Positions 7,111 to 16,314 of a stretch of 64,000 nucleotides of DNA are shown here, piece after piece. How positions within the stretch are numbered: the first letter of the stretch is position 1; each line of letters opens with the position of its first letter. The notes below the pieces were generated by a model that saw only the letters and a list, made by a program, of their open reading frames with translations, was not told where the DNA came from and did not search any database. The translations under genes were made by a program, and so were the position numbers. The stretch comes from Firmicutes bacterium AM31-12AC (lineage in GTDB: Bacteria; Bacillota; Clostridia; Lachnospirales; Lachnospiraceae), in assembly GCA_003480425.1 (NCBI GenBank), contig QUJA01000003.1:62001-126000 (forward strand), written 5' to 3'.

Positions 7111-8382
7111 TCACGCCTCATCAATTGCCTTTCCAATATCATGCCGCATATACTTATTCTTAAACTGCACCCATTCTGTTGCAGCATAAGCATTTGCTCT
7201 TGCCTCTTTGAGATCTTTTCCTTTTGCTGTCACACCAAGGACACGTCCTCCATTTGTGACAATATGATCCCCATCAAATTTTGTTCCGGCATGGAAGCAA
7301 TAGTATCCTTCATGTTTGTTGAATTCATCCAGACCACTGATTGGGAATCCTTTTTCATATGAAACAGGATAGCCTTCTGATGCAAGCACTACACAGACAG
7401 CAGCATTATCTTCAAACTTTAGATCTACCTGATCTAAAGTTCCATCAATACAAGCTTCTGCCACTTCAATCAAATCATTTTTCATTCTTGGCAGTACAAC
7501 CTGTGCTTCCGGGTCTCCAAAACGTGCATTGTATTCCAGCACCTTTGGACCATCCTCTGTCAGCATCAATCCAAAGAAAATAATTCCTTTAAATTCTCTT
7601 CCTTCTGCCGCCATCGCATCTACTGTCTTCTGGTAAATATATTTATTACAGAATTCTTCTACCTCTTTTGTATAGAACGGACTTGGCGAGAATGTTCCCA
7701 TTCCGCCTGTATTTAATCCTGTATCTCCGTCTCCGGCACGTTTGTGATCCTGTGCTGAAGTCATTGTCTTAATTGTTTTACCATCGACAAATGAAAGTAC
7801 AGATACTTCACGACCTGTCATAAATTCCTCGATAACCATCTCATTTCCCGCTGTACCAAATTTTTTGTCCAGCATAATGGTCTTCACGCCTTCTTTTGCC
7901 TCTTCAAGATTCTGACAGATCAAAACACCTTTACCAAGTGCAAGCCCATCTGCTTTCAATACGATTGGAAATTTTGCTGTTTCCAGATAAGCAATTGCAG
8001 CTTCTGGATCTGTAAAATTTTCATATCCTGCTGTAGGGATATCATATTTCTTCATAAGATCTTTTGAAAATGCTTTTGAACCTTCCAAAATTGCTGCATT
8101 CTTACGAGGTCCGAATGTACGAATTCCAGCTGCTTCTAACTCGTCTACAAGACCTCCAACCAATGGATCATCCATTCCGACGATTACCAGATCGATTTCT
8201 TTTTCTTTTGCAAATGCAACTAATTTATCAAATTCCATCGCACCGATTGCAACGCACTCTGCATATTCTGCAATACCTGCATTTCCCGGTGCACAATACA
8301 TTTTATCTACTTTTGAGCTCTTTGCAGCGCTCATAGCAATTGCATGTTCTCTTCCGCCGCTTCCTACTATTAATACTTTCAT
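7111..8382 (-). CDS. purD: phosphoribosylamine--glycine ligase
   Basis: The 423-residue ATP-grasp enzyme begins MKVLIVGSGGREHAIA, the standard GARS N-terminal dinucleotide-like loop. It carries the family motif FGDPEAQVVLPR near residue 290 and the ATP-grasp segments LKADGLALGKGV and GGMGTFSP. It makes glycinamide ribonucleotide in de novo purine synthesis. It is the last gene of purEMND on this strand, 9 bases after purN. Its stop codon abuts the right end of the composite repeat element. Confidence 0.97.
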   Translation of the reverse strand: MKVLIVGSGGREHAIAMSAAKSSKVDKMYCAPGNAGIAEYAECVAIGAMEFDKLVAFAKEKEIDLVIVGMDDPLVGGLVDELEAAGIRTFGPRKNAAILEGSKAFSKDLMKKYDIPTAGYENFTDPEAAIAYLETAKFPIVLKADGLALGKGVLICQNLEEAKEGVKTIMLDKKFGTAGNEMVIEEFMTGREVSVLSFVDGKTIKTMTSAQDHKRAGDGDTGLNTGGMGTFSPSPFYTKEVEEFCNKYIYQKTVDAMAAEGREFKGIIFFGLMLTEDGPKVLEYNARFGDPEAQVVLPRMKNDLIEVAEACIDGTLDQVDLKFEDNAAVCVVLASEGYPVSYEKGFPISGLDEFNKHEGYYCFHAGTKFDGDHIVTNGGRVLGVTAKGKDLKEARANAYAATEWVQFKNKYMRHDIGKAIDEA

Positions 8383-8391
8383 TGTTTCCTC

Positions 8392-9018
8392 CTAATCACA
8401 AATCACAGTTCTTCCATCTTCTACTGTGACTTTTCCATTTGCAATAAGGTCAATTGCCTCTGGCATAATCTTCCATTCCGCCTGTTCCATCACACGCTTC
8501 TGCAATATCTCCGGAGTATCGCCGTTTTGCACTTCTACCGCTTTTTGTAAAATAATCGGACCTGTATCTGTTCCCTCATCTACAAAATGAACTGTCGCAC
8601 CAACCACCTTCACTCCTCGTTTCAATGCAGCCTCATGTACTTTCAATCCATAATATCCTGTTCCGCAAAATGCCGGGATCAAAGATGGGTGAATATTGAT
8701 CATACGATTGCGGTATTCTGCGATCATCTCTGGTGGGATTACCACAAGAAAACCTGCAAGCACGATCAAATCCGGTTTATATGCATTTACACGCTCCAAA
8801 AATTGTTTATTAAATATATCTCTGCTTTCATAATCTTTCGGCGAAATACATTCTGCCGAAATTCCATGCTTTTTAGCACGTTCAAGTGCAAATGCATTTT
8901 TATTATTGCTGATCACGCCTACAATTTCTGTATTTGTAATTGTTCCTGCTTCCACTCCATCTATAATTGCCTGCAGATTTGTGCCGCCACCGGAAACACA
9001 TACTAATACTCTTAGCAT
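8392..9018 (-). CDS. purN: phosphoribosylglycinamide formyltransferase
   Basis: The 208-residue protein starts MLRVLVCVSGGGTNLQAI. It carries the formyltransferase catalytic signature INIHPSLIPAF and the later HFVDEGTDTGPII, with the catalytic Asn/His/Asp set. It transfers a formyl group from 10-formyltetrahydrofolate to glycinamide ribonucleotide. The start overlaps the purM stop by 7 bases, which suggests translational coupling. Confidence 0.96.
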   Translation of the reverse strand: MLRVLVCVSGGGTNLQAIIDGVEAGTITNTEIVGVISNNKNAFALERAKKHGISAECISPKDYESRDIFNKQFLERVNAYKPDLIVLAGFLVVIPPEMIAEYRNRMINIHPSLIPAFCGTGYYGLKVHEAALKRGVKVVGATVHFVDEGTDTGPIILQKAVEVQNGDTPEILQKRVMEQAEWKIMPEAIDLIANGKVTVEDGRTVICD

Positions 9019-10037
9019 AATGTTACTCCTTTTTCGCCTGCTTCAATATGGCCAACTACATATGGCTGATCTCCTGCTGCTTTGATTGCTTCCATTGTCT
9101 TATCAACATCAGCCGGATCTACAGCTACGATCATACCAAGTCCCATATTAAATGTGTTATACATCATCTGCTCGTCAATTTCTCCCTCTTTTGCCATCAA
9201 GCCAAAGATTGGAGGTACTGGATAACTATTTTTCTCAACTACTGCATGAACTCCATCGATCAGCATACGAGGAATGTTTTCATAGAAACCGCCTCCTGTG
9301 ATGTGGCTGCATGCTTTTACTGTTACACCTGCTTTTTTAATGCTCTTTAATGCCTGTACATAAATTCTTGTTGGAGCAAGAAGTGCCTCGCCAAGAGTTT
9401 TTCCAAGCTCATCATAATATGTATCAAGTGATTCTTTTGTCATATCAAATACTTTACGAACAAGTGAAAATCCATTGCTATGTACACCAGATGAAGCCAT
9501 ACCGATCAGGACATCTCCGTCTTTCAGATTTTCTCCTGTAATCATATCCTTACGGTCGCAGACACCTACAGAAAATCCTGCAAGATCATACTCATCTTCC
9601 GGCATAAGTCCTGGGTGTTCCGCTGTCTCTCCTCCGATCAATGCTGCATCTGACTGTACACATCCTTCTGCAACACCGCTTACGATTGCTGCAATCTTTT
9701 CCGGATAGTTTTTTCCACATGCAATGTAATCCAGGAAGAATAATGGTTCTCCTCCTGCACACGCAATATCATTGACACACATAGCAACTGCATCAATTCC
9801 GATTGTATCATGCTTATCCATGATCATGGCAAGTTTTACTTTTGTTCCACATCCGTCAGTTCCTGACAATAAAACAGGATCTTCCATTTCTTTAATCTTT
9901 TTCAATGAAAATGCTCCTGAAAAACCGCCGAGTCCACCGAGAACCTCTTCTCTCATTGTTCTCTTTACATGCTCTTTCATCAACTCTACTGATTTATAAC
10001 CTGCTTCGATATCTACGCCTGCCTTCTTATAATCCAT
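9012..10037 (-). CDS. purM: phosphoribosylformylglycinamidine cyclo-ligase
   Basis: The 341-residue AIR synthetase starts MDYKKAGVDIEAGYKS and has the conserved LLSGTDGCGTKVKLA and GGETAEHPG segments of the PurM/SelD ATP-binding fold. It closes the imidazole ring to form aminoimidazole ribonucleotide. The ATG at 10037 is preferred over that at 10043 because GGAGA then has proper spacing. It lies between purE and purN. Confidence 0.96.
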   Translation of the reverse strand: MDYKKAGVDIEAGYKSVELMKEHVKRTMREEVLGGLGGFSGAFSLKKIKEMEDPVLLSGTDGCGTKVKLAMIMDKHDTIGIDAVAMCVNDIACAGGEPLFFLDYIACGKNYPEKIAAIVSGVAEGCVQSDAALIGGETAEHPGLMPEDEYDLAGFSVGVCDRKDMITGENLKDGDVLIGMASSGVHSNGFSLVRKVFDMTKESLDTYYDELGKTLGEALLAPTRIYVQALKSIKKAGVTVKACSHITGGGFYENIPRMLIDGVHAVVEKNSYPVPPIFGLMAKEGEIDEQMMYNTFNMGLGMIVAVDPADVDKTMEAIKAAGDQPYVVGHIEAGEKGVTLC

Positions 10038-10051
10038 AACCATTCTCCTTT

Positions 10052-10552
10052 TTAATATGCTTCGTATCCAACTTCATCCAGTCTTGCTGCTTTTGCCTGT
10101 ACTGCTTCTTTCATCTCTACTGTATATGCTTTTAATTTTTCAAGTAATTTTGCATCTGAAACCGCCAGAATCTTTGCTGCCATGATCGCAGCATTCATTC
10201 CACCATCAATTGCAACCGTCGCAACCGGTACTCCCGGTGGCATCTGCATAATAGAAAACACAGCATCCATTCCGTCAAGCTTGCTGCCTGAGAGAGGTAC
10301 TCCGACAACCGGCATCGGGAATAATGCTGCGCACATTCCTGGTAGATGTGCTGCCATGCCTGCTCCTGCAATGATTACTTTCACGCCCCTGTCTTCTGCG
10401 CCTTTTGCCCACTCGAAAAATACATCTGGCTCTCTGTGTGCAGAGATGATCGTCATCTCATAATCAATTCCAAATTTCTCTAATGTTTTTGCAGCTTTGC
10501 TCATCACTTTAAGATCCGAGTCACTACCCATTACGATTCCTACTTTTGGCAT
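10052..10552 (-). CDS. purE: N5-carboxyaminoimidazole ribonucleotide mutase
   Basis: The 166-residue class I PurE starts MPKVGIVMGSDSDLKVM and contains the SAHREPD and AGMAAHLPG active-site motifs. It converts N5-CAIR to CAIR; no purK is visible in the window. AAGGAAGGT precedes the ATG. It is the first gene of purEMND. The 80 bases upstream carry only a weak promoter-like TTGTAC-17-TTAAAT, and no purine riboswitch was recognised, so readthrough from the aminopeptidase gene is possible. Confidence 0.95.
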   Translation of the reverse strand: MPKVGIVMGSDSDLKVMSKAAKTLEKFGIDYEMTIISAHREPDVFFEWAKGAEDRGVKVIIAGAGMAAHLPGMCAALFPMPVVGVPLSGSKLDGMDAVFSIMQMPPGVPVATVAIDGGMNAAIMAAKILAVSDAKLLEKLKAYTVEMKEAVQAKAARLDEVGYEAY

Positions 10553-10632
10553 GTTACATCCACCTTCCTTATTTAAAGTATTGTATCCATTTTGTACAAT
10601 TTTTTGGTTTCCTTGGACAACTTCACTTGTTT

Positions 10633-12717
10633 TTATTGTCCGTTATACTCGTCCAAAGGTTTATTAAGCACTTCCGTTCCCGGTAATACAAACCTTCCGT
10701 CCTTCAATAGTATAATATTTTTCCCATCTTTTGTTAATACACTAATTTCTTCTAACTCTTCATAAGGTATGGTTATATCTGTATGACATTGATAATATGC
10801 TTTCTCTATATCTTCCTTTCTTAATATGGATACGGAATTGTCTCTTGCAACAATTTCTTTTCCATTTGGATTATATACTTTAATATCTTCACTCCAACTA
10901 TAGCAGGTATCTCCCACTGCGAAATGAGGTCCTGTTTTCTCTGCAATCAAAATTGGCATCTTGTCCTCAATGTTATATTTTTTACCGGCTACATACGCTG
11001 TCGTATTCGTCCCGATTGCAAATTCACCGATTGGCAGTGTTGGATGATTGTGTAAAATATTATCGTAAATATATTTTTTATTCTCTTCTTCGTCTTCAAA
11101 ATTACTGCAGGTATAAGATTCAATCATTCCATCTTTAAACTGTATCTCTAGATTACAGTACTGAAGTCCTTCTAAAAATACTTTGCTTACATGCAAAGTT
11201 CCGTTTGTTCCTTCCAAAACCGGCGAAGTAAACACTTCTCCTACCGGAATGTTGACATCTGCAACACAATTTTCAAAAATAGTTTCTTTCTCAGGATCGT
11301 TTAATTTGTACAATTGTACTGTCAGGTCTGTCTTGTTCTCACCTTTTCCAAGAATACGCACAGCTTCTCCCTGATCCAGTGCATCGATCATTGTCTGCTG
11401 TACTTTCTCGTATAAGTTTGCATCCAATGTATTGATCTTGATCACTTCATCAAAAATTTCCTTGTACTGTTCTCCAATCTCCGGAATTGGATATGCAACA
11501 ATTGTAAAGCTTCTTTCTTCGCCCTTAATATACTGATTTGTCAACTGTCCCGACTTACTTGTATATAATAAAGTAAGCTCTCTTTGTACCTCATCATATG
11601 TCAGGTTTTCCTGTTTACTATCCGGTGAAAATGGTTTTTCTCCAAATATCTCCATCACAGCCGGACCGCCCATCAAAGCTGCCTGTTCCTTATTTTTCTC
11701 ATAAGTGTTTTTCAATATATCAAGTTTTCTTTCAACATAACGCTTATCCATAAACAAAGCCTGATCTGAACGATGGTCATAATCATACTGTGGGTTTGCA
11801 ATTGCACCATAGTATCCAATCTTAAATTGCTCTTTTCTCGTGATAACACTAGAAGCTGCACGATATATTGCCGGCTCTAATCCCATTTTTCTAAAATTCT
11901 CTATTGCAATTTTAACTACACGTTCAAAACCAAGACAATAGCGAAGATCTACCACTGCCTTCTTAGATAAATCTTTTCCAGTATTTATAAAACCGATGCG
12001 ATATCCTTCTGTGTAAACATCTGCCATCTTTTGAAGAACTTCATCTGAAAGAGTCGCCAAGTGTCTTGCTGTCCCAATCTCATTTTCCGTAATATATTCT
12101 CCAAAACGATAGAGATATCTCTCGTCATCAAGGTCTGCTTCCATAATCCATTCTGTTGCAATAGAAAGTTCCGGAATAAGCTGTTCCTCAATACGGTCAG
12201 CAAGAAATACATCACAATAATCACTTGCATACCAGTATATTATTTCTTTTACTGTTTTAAACTCCGGCACTTCCTCTTCAAAGCAAGTATATACTTCTAT
12301 CAGAAGTTCGTTCAGTATTGTAAGATAATCTTTTCTGTTTTCAAATGTATATGCAATTCCACTTCTAAGCTCTGCATATAACATACTAAGCAACTGTCCG
12401 AATGTCTCTCCTAACTCCTGTACTGCAAAGGCCGGATTTGCATAACTTTTCTCATATTTTACAGGCAATACGTCCGAATACAAAAGTGTATTCAATTCCT
12501 TCATCTCCTGCAATTCCAGATTATCCCATGAACCATCCGCAATCTTTATCCTCACTGCTTCTAATTCTAAAAGAAATGCTGCCATCTCCTGAAAATATGC
12601 CACATATGGCTTGGTAATGCCTTCTTCTATCATTATCTGATTTAAACGTTCTACAGAAAGTTCATGGCGTTCTGCACACATCTCATTTCTTTCTGTCTGC
12701 CACATCATCTCTGCCAT
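10633..12717 (-). CDS. M29-family (AmpS/thermophilic) aminopeptidase with long N-terminal extension
   Basis: This 694-residue protein carries in its C-terminal 450 residues the M29 aminopeptidase signature: NIPVGEVFTSP, the HNHPTLPIGEFAIGTN stretch, and EKTGPHFAVGDTCYSW with HTDITIP. These contain the Glu/His/Asp ligands for the two-metal site. Family members of about 410 residues remove N-terminal amino acids from peptides. Here about 250 extra residues, mostly charged helices rich in Glu and Tyr, precede the usual domain; their role is unknown. There is no signal peptide, so it is cytoplasmic. The start follows the preceding stop directly (TAGATG), with AGGAGG 10 bases upstream. It probably forms one operon with 12718-13080 and 13070-13531. 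Confidence 0.85.
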   Translation of the reverse strand: MAEMMWQTERNEMCAERHELSVERLNQIMIEEGITKPYVAYFQEMAAFLLELEAVRIKIADGSWDNLELQEMKELNTLLYSDVLPVKYEKSYANPAFAVQELGETFGQLLSMLYAELRSGIAYTFENRKDYLTILNELLIEVYTCFEEEVPEFKTVKEIIYWYASDYCDVFLADRIEEQLIPELSIATEWIMEADLDDERYLYRFGEYITENEIGTARHLATLSDEVLQKMADVYTEGYRIGFINTGKDLSKKAVVDLRYCLGFERVVKIAIENFRKMGLEPAIYRAASSVITRKEQFKIGYYGAIANPQYDYDHRSDQALFMDKRYVERKLDILKNTYEKNKEQAALMGGPAVMEIFGEKPFSPDSKQENLTYDEVQRELTLLYTSKSGQLTNQYIKGEERSFTIVAYPIPEIGEQYKEIFDEVIKINTLDANLYEKVQQTMIDALDQGEAVRILGKGENKTDLTVQLYKLNDPEKETIFENCVADVNIPVGEVFTSPVLEGTNGTLHVSKVFLEGLQYCNLEIQFKDGMIESYTCSNFEDEEENKKYIYDNILHNHPTLPIGEFAIGTNTTAYVAGKKYNIEDKMPILIAEKTGPHFAVGDTCYSWSEDIKVYNPNGKEIVARDNSVSILRKEDIEKAYYQCHTDITIPYEELEEISVLTKDGKNIILLKDGRFVLPGTEVLNKPLDEYNGQ

Positions 12718-13080
12718 CTATCGTATTCCTCCTACAAATATCACAATTAAAAAAATTAATATTAAAATATTACATGCAATTCCAACTCTGCAAGTAATGT
12801 ACTTACGTTCTCTTTCCTTAAGACCTTTCGAACCTGCCTGTATTCCAAAAATAGATAATCCAACTGCCAGAATCCCTATTCCTCCTACATAGCCTGCTGA
12901 CTCACCATGCTTTAAATAAGCAAGCAGAATTGCTATGAAAATTACAATTACCGCCCCCAGTGCATATGCACAGGACCAAATTCCCATATGAGAATGTTTA
13001 ATCTGCATTTGTCCATATTTTCCATAATTCTTCAATTCTTTTTCCATCTTGCGCTTTTGTTGTTTTTTATTACTGCCCAT
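12718..13080 (-). CDS. small membrane protein of unknown function (three predicted helices)
   Basis: The protein has 120 residues. After a basic N-terminus (about 35 residues, KKQQKRKMEKE) come hydrophobic segments at roughly residues 38-57, 65-80 and 97-117, with a short basic loop containing KERERKYI. I do not recognise a characterised family. The start at 13080 was chosen because AGGAGAA lies 7 bases upstream; the ATG at 13101 is deeper inside the preceding gene. It sits between the VanZ-like gene (11-base overlap) and the M29 aminopeptidase (no gap), so the three are probably co-transcribed. Confidence 0.7.
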   Translation of the reverse strand: MGSNKKQQKRKMEKELKNYGKYGQMQIKHSHMGIWSCAYALGAVIVIFIAILLAYLKHGESAGYVGGIGILAVGLSIFGIQAGSKGLKERERKYITCRVGIACNILILIFLIVIFVGGIR

Positions 13081-13531
13081 CGTGCTTTCTCCTAATTCCA
13101 TTACATATCACAAACAAAATATATCCCACCGCACATCCTACAGTATTCAAAAACAGATCATCCACATCGAAGCTACCGACTTTTGTAAAAAGCTGGAATA
13201 CTTCCACGCCCAGACTCAGCAGACATCCTGAACAAACTGTCTTAAAAAAGCCTCGAAATCTGCTTGCCACTGCAATAAAAAAACCATATGGAACAAATAT
13301 CAACACATTTCCACATAAATTAGTAAATACTGCAAAAAATCCTAATTCCTTTCGATACTCCCAAAATCGTTTTATCTCTTTAAATAATTGAAAATTATAC
13401 TGGTATTCCTCTGCGATACCAGTCCTTCCATACCAATCTGAGAAAAGCAAAAAATATATCAGAAATAAAACATACAATATAAATAAAACTTTTCCTAAAG
13501 CACGGATTCTTGTTGCCTTTCTTTTTTTCAA
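13070..13531 (-). CDS. VanZ-like membrane protein
   Basis: The 153-residue protein has four hydrophobic segments and the VanZ-family pattern NLCGNVLIFVPYGFFI followed by SLGVEVFQLF and FDVDDLFLNTVG. Some VanZ proteins confer low-level teicoplanin resistance, but most genomic copies have no known role. The start is a TTG at 13531 preceded by AAGGGTG. It is the first gene of the group that continues into 12718-13080 and 10633-12717. Confidence 0.85.
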   Translation of the reverse strand: MKKRKATRIRALGKVLFILYVLFLIYFLLFSDWYGRTGIAEEYQYNFQLFKEIKRFWEYRKELGFFAVFTNLCGNVLIFVPYGFFIAVASRFRGFFKTVCSGCLLSLGVEVFQLFTKVGSFDVDDLFLNTVGCAVGYILFVICNGIRRKHDGQ

Positions 13532-13561
13532 AATACTGCACCCTTACTTTATTATTTTTCG

Positions 13562-13587
13562 GAAAAAAGCGGATTATACAATCCGCT
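13562..13587 (-). terminator. intrinsic terminator after the pyrE/small-protein unit
   Basis: On the minus strand AGCGGATTGTATAATCCGCT forms a clean stem (13587-13568) followed by a run of T. It lies 30 bases after the 49-residue ORF and separates it from the VanZ-like gene. Confidence 0.8.
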
Positions 13588-13616
13588 TCTCTCCACTCAC
13601 CCATATAAAATCTTAC

Positions 13617-13766
13617 TTAGAATATAATTCGTTTTCTATCTTTGAGCAATCTTGCTCCATTCACGATTGCCACAACTCCTGTTGCAATCCCTGTTACCAA
13701 TACAACAATACCAAGAGCAACACTTCCTGCTCCTGTTGTTGTCATAGTCTTATATATTCTTTCCAT
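13617..13766 (-). CDS. 49-residue single-pass membrane microprotein
   Basis: A short frame starts ATG at 13766 with GGAGGA 4 bases upstream and ends TAA at 13619-13617. Its protein begins MERIYKTMTTTGAGSVALGI, continues as a Gly/Val-rich hydrophobic helix of about 22 residues, and ends in a basic tail (LLKDRKRIIF). The good ribosome site, hydrophobic-then-basic layout, position 66 bases after pyrE and the terminator just beyond support a real gene. Function is unknown. The topology suggests an inner-membrane single-pass protein with its basic C-terminus in the cytoplasm. Confidence 0.75.
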   Translation of the reverse strand: MERIYKTMTTTGAGSVALGIVVLVTGIATGVVAIVNGARLLKDRKRIIF

Positions 13767-13832
13767 GAAATCCTCCAAAAAAGTTATCCACATATATCCT
13801 TGAATATCAGAAATATATCAACAAAACATTGA

Positions 13833-14513
13833 TTATTTTACACCATATTGTTCATAATATGCGTCAATCGCTGCTTTTATTGTATCATCAATCACAACTC
13901 TTCCGTTTACTTCTTGATTGTATAAGCACTCGACAACTTCAGCCATATCTACAATTGCTGCTGTCTCAAATCCGTATAAGTCTTTAATTTCATCTAACGC
14001 ACATTTTTCTCCACCTTTTCCAACTTCCATACGGTTCAAAGACACGATCAGTCCAACGATTGTAACATCAGCTGCACCTTTTACCTTTGGTACAGTCTCT
14101 TCCATAGACTTACCTGATGTTGTAACATCTTCGATCATAATGACACGGTCTCCGTCTTTTAGCTTGCTTCCCAGAAAGCTTCCCTTATCTGCACCGTGAT
14201 CCTTTTCCTCTTTACGGTCAGAACAATAACGAACTTCTTTTCCGTATAATTCACTGTAAGCAATTGCTGTTACTACTCCAAGCGGAATTCCTTTATAAGC
14301 TGGTCCGAATAATACGTCAAAATCATCTCCATATTTGTCATGGATTGCTTTTGCATAATACTCTCCAAGTCTCTTTAACTGTGAACCTGTCACATATGCT
14401 CCCGCATTCATGAAAAATGGTGATTTTCTTCCGCTTTTTAATGTGAAATCGCCAAATTTTAATACATCACTTTCTACCATAAAATTAATAAATTCGCTCT
14501 TATATGCTTCCAT
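13833..14513 (-). CDS. pyrE: orotate phosphoribosyltransferase
   Basis: The 226-residue enzyme has the PRPP-binding loop IMIEDVTTSGKS and the OPRTase segments TLKSGRKSPFFMNAG and GPAYKGIPLG. It converts orotate plus PRPP to orotidine monophosphate in pyrimidine synthesis. The start at 14513 was chosen for AGGAGG about 9 bases upstream; a longer frame to 14540 lacks a ribosome site. No other pyrimidine gene is adjacent; only the 49-residue protein follows. Confidence 0.95.
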   Translation of the reverse strand: MEAYKSEFINFMVESDVLKFGDFTLKSGRKSPFFMNAGAYVTGSQLKRLGEYYAKAIHDKYGDDFDVLFGPAYKGIPLGVVTAIAYSELYGKEVRYCSDRKEEKDHGADKGSFLGSKLKDGDRVIMIEDVTTSGKSMEETVPKVKGAADVTIVGLIVSLNRMEVGKGGEKCALDEIKDLYGFETAAIVDMAEVVECLYNQEVNGRVVIDDTIKAAIDAYYEQYGVK

Positions 14514-14561
14514 TTTTATTTTCCTCCTCGTTTTATACATACGTTATTATATTTTTTATTT

Positions 14562-14683
14562 CTATCAGAATCACTACGCATCCTCGCGGAGCGTTTATCT
14601 CAGTCGGAGATTGGACTCCCACTGAGACAAATTTACTATTACTCGCCACTTTAAAAGGTGGGAGTCTTCTCGACTAAGATAAA
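14562..14683. repeat. intergenic repeat family C, copy 1
   Basis: It contains TCAGAATCACTACGCATCCT, then GCGGAGCGTTTATCTCAGTC, an internal inverted pair built on GACTCCCACTGAGAC and GGTGGGAGTC, and closes with CGACTAAGATAAA. The sequence recurs, inverted and longer, at 53721-53900; the 5' part recurs at 47411-47510. It fills most of the gap between pyrE and the flavodiiron gene, which are divergent. Confidence 0.75.
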
Positions 14684-14792
14684 ATTCTCTTCGATTTTAT
14701 CATATTTTCAGGTCATTTTCAATCGTGAACGACTTGATTTTTCGAATCTGCATATGAAGCTAGACTCTCATTCTTACAATTCTTACTTATGG

Positions 14793-14821
14793 TTTACCCT
14801 TGCTACCTAATATGTTATACT
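14793..14821 (+). promoter_or_regulatory. promoter of the flavodiiron protein gene
   Basis: TTTACC (14793-14798), a 17-base spacer and TATACT (14816-14821) lie 40 bases before the ATG. The ribosome site AGGAGG follows at 14850-14855. Confidence 0.6.
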
Positions 14822-14861
14822 GATGTAGTATTTAAGAATTCATTTTAGGAGGAAATCAATC

Positions 14862-16028
14862 ATGAGTAATGTTACAATTTCAGATTCTATTAAATATATC
14901 GGAGTAGATGATACAACTCTTGACTTATTTGAAAGTCAGTACATCATCCCAAATGGCGTTTCTTATAATTCTTATATCATCCTTGATGATAAAATTGCAG
15001 TTATGGATACTGTCGATGCAAGAAAAACAACAGAATGGTTTGAAAATCTCGATAGAGAGCTTGCTGGACGCACACCTGATTATCTTGTAGTTTCTCATCT
15101 GGAGCCTGACCACTCTTCTAATATCCAGTTGTTTGCCGAAAAATATCCAGCAACTAAACTGGTTCTCAGTGCCAAAGCTAAAGCTATGCTTCCTCAGTTC
15201 TTTGACATTGCAGAGCTGGACAATCGCTGTGTTGTTGTAAAAGAAGGTGAGACATTAGAACTAGGTGCTCACAAATTACAGTTCTTTATGGCACCAATGG
15301 TTCACTGGCCTGAAGTTATGGTAGGATATGAAGCTACTGAGAAAGTTCTCTTCTCTGCTGATGCATTTGGTAAATTTGGTGCTCTTTCAGCTGATGAAGA
15401 CTGGACATGTGAGGCAAGAAGATATTACTTTAATATCGTTGGAAAATACGGAGCACCTGTTCAGACTTTACTTAAAAAAGCTGCAACACTTGATATCGAG
15501 ACAATCTGTCCATTGCATGGACCAATTCTTAAAGAAGATCTCGGTTACTATCTGGATAAATATAATACATGGAGCAGTTACAAAGCTGAAGATGACGGAG
15601 TGCTTGTAGCATGTGCTTCTATCCATGGCAATACAAAGAAAGCTGCTGAAAAGATGGTTGAGATTTTAAAAGCAAAAGGTGCTAAAAAAGTTGCTTTTAC
15701 TGATTTAACAAGAGATGATATGGCTGAAGCAATTGAAGATGCATTCCGTTATGACAAGCTGATTCTTGCTGCTTCATCTTATGATGCAGGTGTTTTCCCT
15801 CCTATGGAAGACTTCTTAAATCGCCTGTCACACAAAACATATCAGAACCGTAAGGTCGGAATCATTGAGAATGGTTCTTGGGCACCATCTGCTGCCAAAA
15901 CAATGAAAGGTATTGTTGAGACATTTAAAAATGTAGCTATCTGCGAGCAGACTGTTACAATTAAATCTACTATGAAAGATGCTGATGTTGAAGCTATTGA
16001 GAAACTGGCCGAGGAAATTCTTGGTTAA
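14862..16028 (+). CDS. fprA: flavodiiron protein (FprA, A-type flavoprotein)
   Basis: The 388-residue protein has an N-terminal metallo-beta-lactamase-like diiron domain (about 1-245) with the ligand motif HLEPDHSSN, then His in MVHWPEVM, Asp in SADAFG and His in CPLHGP. A flavodoxin domain (about 250-388) follows, with the FMN loop SIHGNTKKAA. Such proteins reduce O2 to water or NO to N2O using electrons from rubredoxin, protecting anaerobes. A possible electron donor set, Hrb plus rubredoxin, is encoded at 60917-61702. The stop codon at 16028 is immediately followed by the left end of the second composite repeat element. Confidence 0.95.
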   Translation: MSNVTISDSIKYIGVDDTTLDLFESQYIIPNGVSYNSYIILDDKIAVMDTVDARKTTEWFENLDRELAGRTPDYLVVSHLEPDHSSNIQLFAEKYPATKLVLSAKAKAMLPQFFDIAELDNRCVVVKEGETLELGAHKLQFFMAPMVHWPEVMVGYEATEKVLFSADAFGKFGALSADEDWTCEARRYYFNIVGKYGAPVQTLLKKAATLDIETICPLHGPILKEDLGYYLDKYNTWSSYKAEDDGVLVACASIHGNTKKAAEKMVEILKAKGAKKVAFTDLTRDDMAEAIEDAFRYDKLILAASSYDAGVFPPMEDFLNRLSHKTYQNRKVGIIENGSWAPSAAKTMKGIVETFKNVAICEQTVTIKSTMKDADVEAIEKLAEEILG

Positions 16029-16314
16029 GTTGCTATTTACTTCATTAAGTTGGATAAGCGTCCCTGAGAAAAATATTGGATATGAATTTCTGTTCAGACT
16101 CCGTCAGCGGGAAATACATAAAGGTCAGAATTATTACTAAAAACAGAGCTTAGAAACCAGCAACTCGGGCTGTGCCCTCAAACAGCAAGTTTCTAAGCTT
16201 TAACGTAAAATTCTGGCCTTTTACTATTTCTAATCGCTTCCTTTGTATTCGCAGAAATTCATATCCAATATTTTTTCTCAGTACGTTATCGCAAATCTAA
16301 TGAATTAAAAAGCA
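16029..16314. repeat. palindrome A, copy 2
   Basis: It begins with GTTGCTATTTACTTCATTAA directly after the fprA stop and matches 6117-6405 over its whole length with few differences, again as a near-perfect palindrome ending TGAATTAAAAAGCA. It is the left half of the second composite element. Confidence 0.85.

Noticed and set aside
10553..10632. Purine riboswitch before purE
   Set aside because: The 80-base gap is too short and lacks the conserved purine aptamer loops.
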